From Myxococcus landrumus (GTDB taxonomy: Bacteria > Myxococcota > Myxococcia > Myxococcales > Myxococcaceae), in assembly GCF_017301635.1 (NCBI RefSeq), contig NZ_CP071091.1, positions 5,778,001 through 5,842,000 on the forward strand: 64,000 nucleotides of DNA. The letters are read 5' to 3'. Under the pieces are notes generated by a model. That model saw nothing but the letters and a program-made list of their open reading frames with translations. It was not told the origin of the DNA and ran no database searches. Position 1 is the first letter of the stretch. Every line of letters starts with the position of its first letter. The translations under genes and the position numbers were made by a program. Below are positions 53,344-62,254 of this stretch, piece after piece.

Positions 53344-54441
53344 TCAGTACACGCCGATGAGGACGACCTTCACGCGCGGGTTGCCCAGGTACTCCTCCAG
53401 GCGCCACCGGCTGCGCAGGCCATCATCGCGCAGGCCCCTGCCCGACTCGGGCGGCGGGTCGGCGCTGGCCAGCGCGTCGCGCAGATGCGTCACGGCCCAC
53501 TCGTCGAACTTCGCGTCGCCCGAGCCCTCCAGCACCTTGAGGTCCAGGAGCGTGCCGTCGCGCGCCTGACGCACCTCCAGCACCGCGGCGAGCGCGAGCA
53601 CCGGCGCGGTGACGTCCATCATGAACATGTTCGCCGCGCGCCCCGCCTCCACCGCCGCCTGCATCCGGTTGCGCTGCTCCAGCCGACGGTCGCGCTTCTC
53701 CGCGATGAAGGGGGTGCCCGTCTCGCCAAAGCGCTTGATGGCGTCCACCTGCTCGCGCTTCACGCGTGAGCCCAGCACGCCCAGGTCCGGCGACGGCGGG
53801 TTCACCAACTTCTTGGCGAAGCGGTCCTGCAGCGTCGAGAAGTACGGATGCACCGCGCCGCTCTCCGCGCGCGCCGTGGCCAGCGCGTCCGACGCCCACC
53901 CATCCACCTTCTCCTTCGCCTCCGCTGCCTGTTGCCGGGCCACCTCGCGAGCGTCCGGAACCGTCCCGTCGTTGCGCAGCGTGCGGCCCGACTGGAAGGG
54001 CTTGCCCGTGGGCTCACCGCTGCCCCACAGCCCCTTGGGGACCAGTGAAAGCTTCGGCGCCTCCTCCGCTCGGGGCGCATCCGCCGAAGCCTGCCCCTCC
54101 GGTGCTCCCTCCCCAGGGCCTTGCGCCCTCTCCGGGGCGGAGGGCGTCGAAGGAGCAGGGGCCTCCGGGGCCTGGGCCACCGCGGAGGGCGGACGCTCCG
54201 GCTTTCGCGTGGGAGGCGTCCGACTGGGCGCGGAAGGACGCGCCTCCTCCGGCTCGGGCTTGGGCGCGGGCGGCTTCACCGCCTGCGCGGGGGGCCGCAT
54301 GTAGACGAGCTCCAGCTCGGTGATGGAGGAAGTCTGGCGCGGGGGCGCATCCACGCGCATCCGGGACAGCGCGAAGAACAGCGCCCCGTGCAAAAGCACG
54401 GAGACCAGGACCGCGACCATCCACGAAGAGCGCCGAGACAC
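53344..54441 (-). CDS. TonB-like energy transducer
   Basis: A 365-residue protein with an N-terminal TM segment (VAVLVSVLLHGALFFALS), a long Pro/Glu/Lys-rich periplasmic stretch and a C-terminal TonB-like domain (VLEVRQARDGTLLDLKVLEGSG). It should couple the proton motive force (with ExbBD elsewhere) to outer-membrane transport. I chose the GTG at 54441, which gives the basic N terminus VSRRSSW before the TM; the ATG at 54420 is the alternative. Confidence 0.75.
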   Translation of the reverse strand: MSRRSSWMVAVLVSVLLHGALFFALSRMRVDAPPRQTSSITELELVYMRPPAQAVKPPAPKPEPEEARPSAPSRTPPTRKPERPPSAVAQAPEAPAPSTPSAPERAQGPGEGAPEGQASADAPRAEEAPKLSLVPKGLWGSGEPTGKPFQSGRTLRNDGTVPDAREVARQQAAEAKEKVDGWASDALATARAESGAVHPYFSTLQDRFAKKLVNPPSPDLGVLGSRVKREQVDAIKRFGETGTPFIAEKRDRRLEQRNRMQAAVEAGRAANMFMMDVTAPVLALAAVLEVRQARDGTLLDLKVLEGSGDAKFDEWAVTHLRDALASADPPPESGRGLRDDGLRSRWRLEEYLGNPRVKVVLIGVY

Positions 54442-54685
54442 CCCAGGAGTCTGCCTCCAGACACCCTCGGGGAGAAGCACCCTGTCGTCCGAGCGAGATG
54501 ATGCCCCTTCCACCCTCTTGGGCGACGCCCCGGTTTGCCCACCTCCACTCCTGGGCGGGGTGCCACGCGACGCGGAGAGGGCCGCCTGCCCGTCAGGCCG
54601 CCCCTCGGGCGTGATGCCGGCACATGGCACGGAGGGGAATCCATCCCCACCCTCCGGAAAGCCTTCTCGGAGGGAGCGCGGAACC

Positions 54686-55231
54686 ATGAACTTTCCCAGC
54701 CATGTGAATGTCCCCAGTCAGACGCGCGAAGAGATTGTCGAGCTGCTCAACACCCTGCTGGCCGACGCCATCGACCTGCACTGGCAAATCAAACAAGCGC
54801 ACTGGAACATCCGGGGAACCCACTTCTACAGCCGGCACCTGCTCTTCGACGACCTGGCCAAGCACGCGCGCAAACAGGCCGACGAGTTCGCCGAGCGCGC
54901 CGGCACCCTGGGCGGCTACGCCGAGGGCACCATCCGCCTGGCCGCCAAGAACAGCGAGCTGCCCGAGTACGACCTCAAGGCCGTCGAGAGCGAAGACCAC
55001 CTGAAGGCCCTGGTGGACCGCGTCACGCGCTACGCGGCCTCCCTGCGCAGCGGCATCCAGCGCTGCGACGAGTTGGAGGAGCCCATCACCGTGGACCTGC
55101 TGACCCAGGTCCTGGGCGACGTGGAGCTGGACCTGTGGTTCCTGGAGAGCCACCTCAACGGCGGCGTGCGCCCCGGCGGCACCCGAGGCAAGAGCGGGCG
55201 CGAGGAGAGCACGCGCTCCTCCGACGCCTGA
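54686..55231 (+). CDS. dps: Dps ferritin-like DNA-binding protein
   Basis: A 181-residue Dps-family protein. The ferroxidase signature is LHWQIKQAHWNIRGTHFY, followed by LLFDDLAKHARKQADEFAERA. It stores iron and protects DNA from Fenton chemistry. GGAGGG upstream of the ATG supports the start. It is divergent from the TonB-like gene, and the C-terminal tail is Gly/Arg/Ser-rich, which may bind DNA. Confidence 0.92.
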   Translation: MNFPSHVNVPSQTREEIVELLNTLLADAIDLHWQIKQAHWNIRGTHFYSRHLLFDDLAKHARKQADEFAERAGTLGGYAEGTIRLAAKNSELPEYDLKAVESEDHLKALVDRVTRYAASLRSGIQRCDELEEPITVDLLTQVLGDVELDLWFLESHLNGGVRPGGTRGKSGREESTRSSDA

Positions 55232-55265
55232 GCACGTCCCCCACGGGACACTCCCTTCCGCGCGG

Positions 55266-55292
55266 GCCTGGCGCTTCCGCGAGCGCCCAGGC
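55266..55292 (+). terminator. Hairpin after dps
   Basis: GCCTGGCGCT pairs with AGCGCCCAGGC with one bulged base. It is 35 bp after the dps stop and just before the next gene's promoter (TATAGA at 55304-55309). Confidence 0.45.
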
Positions 55293-55338
55293 TCGCGCCG
55301 GCGTATAGAAGGCGTCCTCGAAAGCGAGGGGACGCCAC

Positions 55339-56199
55339 ATGCGCGCGGAGACACGGCTGGACGGGAAGGTCTGCCTCATCACCGGAGCCACCGGAGGCAT
55401 CGGCCTGGAGACCGCCAAGGCCCTGGGCCGGATGGGCGCCACCCTGGTGCTCGTCGGTCGGGACCCCGGCCGCACCCAGGCCGCCGTGGACGCCGTGAAG
55501 CAGGCCGTCGCGGGCGCCCAGGTGGACACGCTGCGCGCGGACCTGAGCTCGATGCAGTCCGTGCGCGCGCTGGCGGACGACTTCCGCTCCCGCTACTCGC
55601 GCCTGGACGTGCTGCTCAACAACGCGGGCCTCATCATCGACCGCCGGCAGACGACGGTGGATGGCTTCGAGGCCACGCTCGCCACCAACCACCTGGCGCC
55701 CTTCCTCCTCACGCACCTGCTGATGGACACGCTCATGGCCAGCGGGCCCGCGCGGGTCGTCAACGTGTCCTCGGACGCGCACCGCGTCGGCAAGGTGGAC
55801 TTCGACGACCTCCAGAGCGAGCGGAGCTACGACGGCTTCCGCGTCTACGCCACGTCGAAGCTGGCCAACATCCTGTTCACCCGCGCGCTCGCGAAGCGGC
55901 TGGCGGGCACGGCCGTGACGACGAACGCGGTGCACCCCGGCGTGGTGCGCACGGGGTTCGGCCACAACACCGAGGGCTTCTTCCGCTGGATTGTGAAGCT
56001 GGGCGCGCCCTTCATGCTCTCCGCCGAGGGGGGCGCCAGGACTTCCATCTATCTCTCCTCCTCTCCCGAGGTGGAGGGTGTCTCCGGGCAGTACTTCATT
56101 CGTCGCCGACAGAGGAAGCCGTCCGCCGCCGCGCGGGACGACGCCTCCGCCGAGCGGCTGTGGATTGAAAGCGCGCGGCTCACGGGAGTCACACCATGA
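55339..56199 (+). CDS. Short-chain dehydrogenase/reductase
   Basis: A 286-residue SDR of the retinol-dehydrogenase-like type: TGATGGIG cofactor motif, NNAG, the catalytic Ser in NVSSDAHR, and YATSKLAN (Tyr-x3-Lys). The substrate is unknown. Its stop overlaps the start of the GST (ATGA at 56196), so the two are likely co-expressed with the downstream selO homologue. Confidence 0.88.
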   Translation: MRAETRLDGKVCLITGATGGIGLETAKALGRMGATLVLVGRDPGRTQAAVDAVKQAVAGAQVDTLRADLSSMQSVRALADDFRSRYSRLDVLLNNAGLIIDRRQTTVDGFEATLATNHLAPFLLTHLLMDTLMASGPARVVNVSSDAHRVGKVDFDDLQSERSYDGFRVYATSKLANILFTRALAKRLAGTAVTTNAVHPGVVRTGFGHNTEGFFRWIVKLGAPFMLSAEGGARTSIYLSSSPEVEGVSGQYFIRRRQRKPSAAARDDASAERLWIESARLTGVTP

Positions 56200-56813
56200 T
56201 TGACCTGTACACGTTCGCCACGCCCAACGGGCGCAAGGTGTCCATCGCCCTGGAGGAGCTGGGGCTGCCCTACACCGTGAAGTCGGTGGACATCACCCAG
56301 GGCGACCAGTTCAAGCCCGAGTTCCTGGCCATCAACCCCAACAACAAGATTCCGGCCATCGTCGACTCCGAGGGTCCGGACGGCCGGCCCCTCACCGTCT
56401 TCGAGTCGGGCGCCATCCTGCTGTACCTCGCGGAGAAGACGGGCCGGCTGATGCCGTCCAGCCTGCGCGGCAAGACGGAGGTGACGCAGTGGCTGATGTT
56501 CCAGATGGGCGGCGTGGGCCCCATGTTCGGCCAGTTCAACCACTTCCACCGCTTCCTCTCGACGAAGATTCCCTACGCGGTGGACCGCTACACGCAGGAG
56601 TCGAAGCGGCTCATCGGCGTGCTCGACGGACAGCTCGGCAAGGGTGACTACGTCGCGGGCGCGTACTCCATCGCGGACATCGCCCTGTACCCCTGGGTCC
56701 GCGGCGTGCGCGACTACGCCCCCGACCTCTTCCACGGAACGCACAACGTGCCGCAGTGGCTGGAGCGAGTGGGCAGCCGTCCCGCCGTCCAGCGCGGCAT
56801 GAAGGTGCCCTGA
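56196..56813 (+). CDS. YfcG/YghU-like glutathione S-transferase
   Basis: A 205-residue GST of the YfcG group, with TPNGRKVSIALEELGLPY at the N terminus (the TPNGxKV motif of disulfide-bond reductases) and NKIPAIVDSEG (cis-Pro). These enzymes reduce disulfides using glutathione. It is coupled to the SDR gene by ATGA and followed 29 bp later by selO. Confidence 0.86.
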   Translation: MIDLYTFATPNGRKVSIALEELGLPYTVKSVDITQGDQFKPEFLAINPNNKIPAIVDSEGPDGRPLTVFESGAILLYLAEKTGRLMPSSLRGKTEVTQWLMFQMGGVGPMFGQFNHFHRFLSTKIPYAVDRYTQESKRLIGVLDGQLGKGDYVAGAYSIADIALYPWVRGVRDYAPDLFHGTHNVPQWLERVGSRPAVQRGMKVP

Positions 56814-56842
56814 GTCCCGCCGTCCCGTTTGTTGCGCTCTCC

Positions 56843-58285
56843 ATGTCCACGCTCGAACAGCTCCGCTTCGACAACACCTATGCCCGCCTGCCCTCTGGTT
56901 TCGGGGCGAGGGTGGAACCTCGCGCCCTCTCGAACACCCGACTGGTGAGCGCCAACCCCGCGGCGCTGCGCTTGCTGGGCCTGACGCCCGAAGAAGCGCG
57001 GAGGCCGGAGTTCATCGAGGCGATGGGCGGCGGACGTCCGCTGTCCGGCATGGAGCCCTTCGCGATGGTGTACGCGGGGCACCAGTTCGGCGTGTACGTG
57101 CCCAGGCTCGGGGATGGACGGGCGATGTTGCTGGGCGAGGTGCGGGCTCCCTCGGGAGAGAAGTGGGACCTGCACCTCAAGGGCGGTGGCCCCACGCCCT
57201 TCTCGCGAGGAGGAGACGGCAGGGCGGTGCTGCGCTCCTCCATCCGCGAGTACCTGTGCGGCGAGGCCATGCACGGGCTGGGCATCCCCACCACGCGGGC
57301 GCTGTGCCTGTTGGGCAGCGACGCGCCGGTGTACCGGGAAGAGGTGGAGACGGGCGCGATGATTGTGCGGATGGCACCGTCGCACGTGCGCTTCGGCACC
57401 TTCGAGTTCTTCCACTACACCGAGCAGAACGAGCACGTCGCGCGCCTGGCGGACCACGTCATCGACGCGCACTTCCCGCACCTGTCCGGTGCGCCGGACC
57501 GGCACGTGCGCTTCTACACGGAGGTGGTGGAGCGCACCGCGCGGCTGGTGGCGCAGTGGCAGGCGGTGGGCTTCGCGCACGGGGTGATGAACACGGACAA
57601 CATGTCCATCCTGGGGCTCACGCTGGACTATGGACCCTTCGGGTTCCTGGATGAGTTCGAGCCGGGCTTCATCTGCAACCACTCCGACCACCGAGGCCGC
57701 TACGCGTTCGACCAGCAGCCGCGCATCGCGATGTGGAACCTGGCGTGTCTGGGCGAGGCGCTGCTCACGCTCATCACGGAGGACCAGGCCCGCGCGGCGC
57801 TCGCGACCTTCGAGCCGAGCTTCAGCGCGCACTTCCTGACGCGGATGCGCGCGAAGCTGGGGCTGCGCGAGGCGAAGGAGGAGGACCGCGCGCTGGTGGG
57901 CGACCTGTTCGCGCTCATGGCCGAGGCCCGGGTGGACTACACGCGCTTCTTCCGCGCGCTGTCGCGGGTGGACGCGGTGATGGAGATGTTCCCGGACCGC
58001 GCGCGCTTCGAGGCGTGGGCGGAGCGCTACCGCGCGCGGCTGACCGCCGAGGGCAGCGTGGACACGGAGCGGCAAGCCCGCATGGAGCGCGTCAATCCGC
58101 GCTACGTGTTGCGCAACTGGATGGCGCAAGACGCCATCACGCAAGCGCAGCGCGGGGACTTCTCGCAGGTGGACCGATTGCTCGCGGCCCTCGAGGACCC
58201 GTTCACCGAGCGCTCCGACAACGCCGAGCTCACCCGGGAGCCCCCCGCGTGGGGACGGCATCTGGTGGTGAGCTGCAGCTCGTGA
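56843..58285 (+). CDS. selO: SelO/YdiU protein adenylyltransferase
   Basis: A 480-residue pseudokinase of the SelO family, which transfers AMP to Ser/Thr/Tyr residues of redox proteins. It has VYAGHQFG, the HGVMNTDNMSILG and LDYGPFGFLDEF motifs, and a C terminus ending VSCSS, where eukaryotic SelO has selenocysteine. The neighbouring glutathione transferase fits the known link to redox control. I chose the ATG at 56843, after the GST stop. Confidence 0.93.
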   Translation: MSTLEQLRFDNTYARLPSGFGARVEPRALSNTRLVSANPAALRLLGLTPEEARRPEFIEAMGGGRPLSGMEPFAMVYAGHQFGVYVPRLGDGRAMLLGEVRAPSGEKWDLHLKGGGPTPFSRGGDGRAVLRSSIREYLCGEAMHGLGIPTTRALCLLGSDAPVYREEVETGAMIVRMAPSHVRFGTFEFFHYTEQNEHVARLADHVIDAHFPHLSGAPDRHVRFYTEVVERTARLVAQWQAVGFAHGVMNTDNMSILGLTLDYGPFGFLDEFEPGFICNHSDHRGRYAFDQQPRIAMWNLACLGEALLTLITEDQARAALATFEPSFSAHFLTRMRAKLGLREAKEEDRALVGDLFALMAEARVDYTRFFRALSRVDAVMEMFPDRARFEAWAERYRARLTAEGSVDTERQARMERVNPRYVLRNWMAQDAITQAQRGDFSQVDRLLAALEDPFTERSDNAELTREPPAWGRHLVVSCSS

Positions 58286-58310
58286 GCCGAGGCTGCGCGG
58301 GGGGGAGGCT

Positions 58311-59357
58311 TCAGGGGGACGTCGCCACCTGGGGCTTCTTCCCCACGGCGGGCGCGGCCTGGAGCTTGTGCTCCCGCAGCCATGCCACCGTGTCCCGCAG
58401 CGTCTCCTCCAACGGGCGGAACGACGCGCCCAGCTCCCGGCGAGCCTTCGTCGAATCCACGCTCAGCTTCGCGTGCATGACCTGGACCCCCTCCACCGTC
58501 AGCGACGTCGCGGTCCCTGTCAGCCGGGCCCACGTCTGCCCCACCACCGCCAGGGCCAGCGCCAGCCCATGCGGCAGCGTCCGGCGCGGCCCCTTCACGC
58601 CCGACACCTGCTCGAGTGTCTGGGAGAGGGTCGCCAGGTCCACGAACTCGCCGCCGACGACATACCGCTCGCCCCCACGTCCCTTCTCGGCCGCCACCAC
58701 CGTGGCGCGTGCCACGTCGCGCGCATCCACCAGCACCGAGCCTCCATCGAGCAGCGCCGGCATCTTCCCCGCGAGGAAATCCAGCACGAACTGGCCCGCG
58801 GCCGTGGGGCCCGCGTCCCAGGGGCCGAACATCCACCCCGGCAGGATGTAGACCACCTCCAGCCCCGAGCGCGCGCTGAAGGCATTCAGCTCCCGCTCCG
58901 ACTCCACCTTGCTCTTGAAGTACAGGTTGGCGGAGGCGACGGGCGCGGGCGGCGTGTGCTCGTCTCCGGGCGAGCCGTCCGGCTTCGTCCCCACCGTCCC
59001 CGAGGAGCTGATGTCCACGAAGCGCTTCACCCCGCGCCGGTGGGCCTCCTCGGCCAGCTCCACCGTGGCCTTCACGTTGATGGCATACAGCTTCGGCCAG
59101 TGGTCGCCGGGCGCGTAGTATTCACGGAAGTAGGCCGCCGTGTGGATGACCACGTCACAGCCGTCCAATGCGGCCGCGAAGCCCTTCACCTCCAGCATGT
59201 CCCCTTCCACCACCTCCACTCCCTCCAGGCCCCCCAGCACCTGGCGCGCCTTCGACGCCGAGCGGGCCAACGCCCGCACCGTGTGCCCCCCGGCCACCAA
59301 CGCCCGCACCACGTTGCTTCCCAACAGCCCCGTGCTTCCCGTCACGAATGCGCGCAT
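58311..59357 (-). CDS. NAD-dependent epimerase/dehydratase (dihydroflavonol reductase-like)
   Basis: A 348-residue extended SDR with FVTGSTGLLG at the N terminus, DISSSGTVG, and the catalytic pair in NLYFKSK (Tyr-x3-Lys). It is close to hopanoid-associated sugar epimerases and dihydroflavonol reductases; the substrate is unknown. It is divergent from a TetR-WHG regulator whose operator probably lies between the two genes. GGGAG lies 8 bp before the ATG. Confidence 0.88.
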   Translation of the reverse strand: MRAFVTGSTGLLGSNVVRALVAGGHTVRALARSASKARQVLGGLEGVEVVEGDMLEVKGFAAALDGCDVVIHTAAYFREYYAPGDHWPKLYAINVKATVELAEEAHRRGVKRFVDISSSGTVGTKPDGSPGDEHTPPAPVASANLYFKSKVESERELNAFSARSGLEVVYILPGWMFGPWDAGPTAAGQFVLDFLAGKMPALLDGGSVLVDARDVARATVVAAEKGRGGERYVVGGEFVDLATLSQTLEQVSGVKGPRRTLPHGLALALAVVGQTWARLTGTATSLTVEGVQVMHAKLSVDSTKARRELGASFRPLEETLRDTVAWLREHKLQAAPAVGKKPQVATSP

Positions 59358-59379
59358 CCCGTGTCTCCCATCAATATGA

Positions 59380-59423
59380 ACACTGCTCAGATAAGAATCC
59401 GTCTTAACAGTGTCAAGATTATC
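59380..59423. promoter_or_regulatory. Predicted TetR operator region
   Basis: Several inverted repeats overlap the epimerase promoter: TAAGA (59392-59396) with TCTTA (59402-59406), ACACTG (59380-59385) with CAGTGT (59408-59413), and GATAA with TTATC at 59390/59419. A TetR-type repressor bound here would block the promoter. Confidence 0.5.
59388..59416 (-). promoter_or_regulatory. Promoter of the epimerase gene
   Basis: On the minus strand, TTGACA (59411-59416) is followed after 17 bp by TATCTG (59388-59393), a good -35 and fair -10. Predicted start is near 59381, 24 bp before the ATG at 59357. Confidence 0.55.
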
Positions 59424-59449
59424 GGTGCGCCTGGAAGGGAGCAGGGGCG

Positions 59450-60094
59450 ATGACGACCCGGGGTGTGAAGAAGAAGGCGGCGGCGCCGCGACGGCGGGCC
59501 TACCACCACGGCGACCTGCGTCAGGCCCTGGTGGACGCGACCCTGAAGCTCATCGAGGTGGAAGACGTGGGCGCGGTGTCGCTGCGCGAAGTCGCCCGGA
59601 GGGCGGGAGTCACGGCGGCGGCGCCCTACCACCACTTCCGGGACAAGGACGCGCTCCTGGCCGCCGTGGCGGAGGAGGGTTACCGGGCCCTCAACCAGCG
59701 GATGGACGAGGCGCTGGCGAGCACGCGGCCTCCCCGCACGGACCACCAGCTCCGGGCGCTCGCGCGCTGCTACGTGCGCTTCGCCGTGGAGCACCCCGCG
59801 CACTACCGCGTCATGTTCCGGCGCGAGTGGAGCGATGAAGAGAAGTACGCGGGCCTGCACACGGAGGGCATGCGCGCCTACGGGCGCCTCCAGGTGCTGG
59901 CCCAGGAGGCCAAGGAGGCCACGGGCGGCAAGGTGGACATGGACACGCTGGCCTTCACCATCTGGGCCTGGGTGCATGGCCTGGCCGCGCTGTGGAACGA
60001 GGGGCCGCTGCGCAAGAAGTCCCGGAGCGACTCCATCGAGCCGCTGCTGGAGCGCTCCACGGAGCTGTTCATCGGGTGGGTGATGGCGAAGTAG
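59450..60094 (+). CDS. TetR/AcrR-family regulator with WHG domain
   Basis: A 214-residue repressor. The HTH is ALVDATLKLIEVEDVGAVS followed by LREVARRAGVTAAAPYHHF, and the C-terminal WHG domain shows WAWVHGLAAL. It is divergent from the epimerase gene, and its probable operator overlaps that gene's promoter. It is likely an autoregulated repressor of an oxidoreductase whose ligand is unknown. Confidence 0.9.
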   Translation: MTTRGVKKKAAAPRRRAYHHGDLRQALVDATLKLIEVEDVGAVSLREVARRAGVTAAAPYHHFRDKDALLAAVAEEGYRALNQRMDEALASTRPPRTDHQLRALARCYVRFAVEHPAHYRVMFRREWSDEEKYAGLHTEGMRAYGRLQVLAQEAKEATGGKVDMDTLAFTIWAWVHGLAALWNEGPLRKKSRSDSIEPLLERSTELFIGWVMAK

Positions 60095-60216
60095 TCCCTT
60101 GGGAGTGGCCCGGGTTCGGAACACGCTGGCCGCTCGCTCGCCCGTCGGGTGCCGAGCCCGGGGACACCTTGGAGGCAGGTTGCCTCGCGGAGGAGGCGTC
60201 CCGAGCTTTCAAGTCC

Positions 60217-60753
60217 ATGACGGACTTCTCCCGCCTGCCCACGCGCGGACTCCGGGGCGCATTCCATGTCGTCGTCGAGTCGCCTCGGGGCTCGACCGTG
60301 AAGCTCAAGTACGACGCCCCGCTCGGCGCCTTCTCCCTCTCCCGGCCGATGCCCCGAGGGATGCGATATCCGTTCGATTGGGGATTCATTCCCTCGACGA
60401 AGGGGCCGGATGGGGACCCGCTCGACGCCATGGTGCTCTGGGATGAGGCCACCTGGCCCGGAGTCGTGTTGCCCTGTCGCGCGCTGGGGGTGCTCCAGGT
60501 GGACCAGAAGCGAAGTGGCGGAAAGCCCGACGAGCGGGAGCGCAATGACCGCATCCTCGCGGTGCCCATGGTCGCGCCCCGGTACGAGTTCCTGCGCACC
60601 TACGAGGATGTCTCCCAGCTCGAGCGCGAGGAACTGGCGTACTTCTTCCTCGCCGCCGTGCACTTCGAGAACAAGGACGCGCGCATCCTCGGCTGGGAGG
60701 GCCCCGAAGCCGTCGAGACGATGTTGGCCGCGCAGCTCGAGGCGGGAGGCTAG
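60217..60753 (+). CDS. ppa: Inorganic pyrophosphatase (family I)
   Basis: A 178-residue soluble pyrophosphatase with the metal-binding signature DGDPLDAMVLW and the substrate-binding RPMPRGMRYPFDWGFIPST. It hydrolyses PPi to two phosphates. The ribosome binding site is not obvious (GGAGGAGG is about 20 bp upstream), so the start may lie upstream in frame. It is followed after 5 bp by a CHAD-domain gene, a common pairing with polyphosphate metabolism. Confidence 0.9.
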   Translation: MTDFSRLPTRGLRGAFHVVVESPRGSTVKLKYDAPLGAFSLSRPMPRGMRYPFDWGFIPSTKGPDGDPLDAMVLWDEATWPGVVLPCRALGVLQVDQKRSGGKPDERERNDRILAVPMVAPRYEFLRTYEDVSQLEREELAYFFLAAVHFENKDARILGWEGPEAVETMLAAQLEAGG

Positions 60754-60758
60754 CGACC

Positions 60759-61661
60759 ATGGCGCAGCCCACGCCCATTCGAGGACTGAGCCCGGACAGC
60801 GAACTCGGGCTCGCCGCGCGGCGCATCCTCGTGGCGAGGTTGGCGGACATCCGCAAGCCCGAGGCGAAGCTCTCCGACACGTTCGACGACGAGGCCGTGC
60901 ATGACATGCGCGTGGCCACACGGCGGCTGCGCGCGGCCTTCCAGATGTTCCGGCCACTCGGCGGATGGGTCGCCCGGCTGGAGCCGGAGGTGAAGCGGCT
61001 CCAGGACGCGCTGGGCGGCGTGAGAGACCTCCATGTCCAGTCGGCGTGGCTGCGGACGGTCGCGATGGAGGCACGGCGGGAGACACCGGGGACGCGCGCC
61101 GACATCACGGCGCTGGGCAAGGCGTGGCTCTCCGGGCTGGCGTCCAATGAAACCCGGTTGCGTGAGGAGCTGGAGCGGTGGCGGTCCCGAACGCTTCCCC
61201 TCCTGCTGCGCAAGGTCGACGTGCTGGAGGATGCACACCGCTTCGTCGGGCGCCGGGTGAAGGAGCCGCTGGACTGGCGGGTGCGGCGGGTGCGCAAGCG
61301 GATGGACGTCTACGCGGATTCGCCCGACGCGGCGTCAGCCCATGCGCTGCGCAAGGACCTGAAGAAGCTGCGCTATGAGCTGGAGGTCTTCCAGCCGGCG
61401 CTGCGCCGCACCCTGGGCGCGATGGTGCAGGTGTTCGCTCCGCTCCAGGAAGGGCTCGGCGAACTGCATGACGCGGACGTGCGGCTCGAGATGTTCGAGC
61501 GGCTCGCTGCCCGAGGAAAGCCTCGGGAGCGAAAGGCGGCCCGCGCGCTGCTGCCGCTCATTCGCGATGGCCGGGCGAAGAGCTCCGCGGAGGTCGCCCG
61601 GGAGCTCCAGCGCTGGCACGCCGAGGCGATTCCCCGGCGCCTGAGTCAGGTGCTCGCGTAA
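60759..61661 (+). CDS. CHAD domain protein
   Basis: A 300-residue all-helical protein with the CHAD signature VHDMRVATRRLRAAFQMF and LRKDLKKLRYELE, rich in conserved His and basic residues that bind polyphosphate in known members. It starts 5 bp after the pyrophosphatase and is probably co-expressed with it, linking both to phosphate and polyphosphate handling. Its stop is only 3 bp from the convergent lipoprotein stop. Confidence 0.88.
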   Translation: MAQPTPIRGLSPDSELGLAARRILVARLADIRKPEAKLSDTFDDEAVHDMRVATRRLRAAFQMFRPLGGWVARLEPEVKRLQDALGGVRDLHVQSAWLRTVAMEARRETPGTRADITALGKAWLSGLASNETRLREELERWRSRTLPLLLRKVDVLEDAHRFVGRRVKEPLDWRVRRVRKRMDVYADSPDAASAHALRKDLKKLRYELEVFQPALRRTLGAMVQVFAPLQEGLGELHDADVRLEMFERLAARGKPRERKAARALLPLIRDGRAKSSAEVARELQRWHAEAIPRRLSQVLA

Positions 61662-61664
61662 CGG

Positions 61665-62177
61665 TCACCCGTCGCAGTCGAGCGGACAGCTCTGGTGCGA
61701 CTCGAAGCTGTCGCAGATGCCATCGCCGCAGGACACGACCGGACCGTCACAGTCGAGCGGACAGGTCGCGTGGGTCTCTCCCTGGTCGCAGACCCCGTCG
61801 TTGCCGCAGACGCCTGGCTCGGGTGCGTCACAGTCCGCCGGGCAGACCAGGTGCGACTCCGTACCCGTGCAGAGACCGTCTCCACAGAATGGGAGTGGAG
61901 CACCACAGTCTTGAGGGCAGGACCGAGGTGACTCGGTGCTGTCGCAGGTGCTGTCTCCGCACACCGGGTCGGGACCGTCGCAGTCGAGCGGACAGGTCTC
62001 ATGAGTCTCACCTTCGTCGCAGCTTCCGTCCTCCCCGCACTCTCGCTGCGGGGGGCCTTCGTCGGAGAGCGAGCTTCGAGCCGAGACGCCCTCCTGCGTC
62101 TCCTCGGTGGAGCCACACCCCATGAGCACACCGCCGAGCCCCAGACATCCCAGGATGACCACCCATCGCCGATACAT
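61665..62177 (-). CDS. Cys-rich repeat lipoprotein
   Basis: A 170-residue lipoprotein (lipobox GGVLMGC). The mature part is five repeats of about 25 residues with the core CGDGxCDxxESxxSCPxDC, each with four Cys. This repeat is common in myxobacterial and other delta-proteobacterial surface proteins; its function is unknown. GAGGAGG 5 bp before the ATG confirms the start. Confidence 0.8.
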   Translation of the reverse strand: MYRRWVVILGCLGLGGVLMGCGSTEETQEGVSARSSLSDEGPPQRECGEDGSCDEGETHETCPLDCDGPDPVCGDSTCDSTESPRSCPQDCGAPLPFCGDGLCTGTESHLVCPADCDAPEPGVCGNDGVCDQGETHATCPLDCDGPVVSCGDGICDSFESHQSCPLDCDG

Positions 62178-62254
62178 GTGCGCCTCCTCGTGTGGAGGCT
62201 GGGATTATCATGTGCGCCCCTCTGGGGCCCGGGACAGTTGTTACTGGGTGGCGA

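Noticed and set aside
54624..54639. TGGCACG resembling a sigma-54 -24 element upstream of dps
   Set aside because: Ten bases later the sequence is AA instead of GC, so the -12 element is missing.
58268..58285. In-frame TGA at the end of selO as a possible selenocysteine codon
   Set aside because: The residue matching Sec in eukaryotic SelO is already Cys (VSCSS), and the TGA ends the protein at the usual bacterial length.
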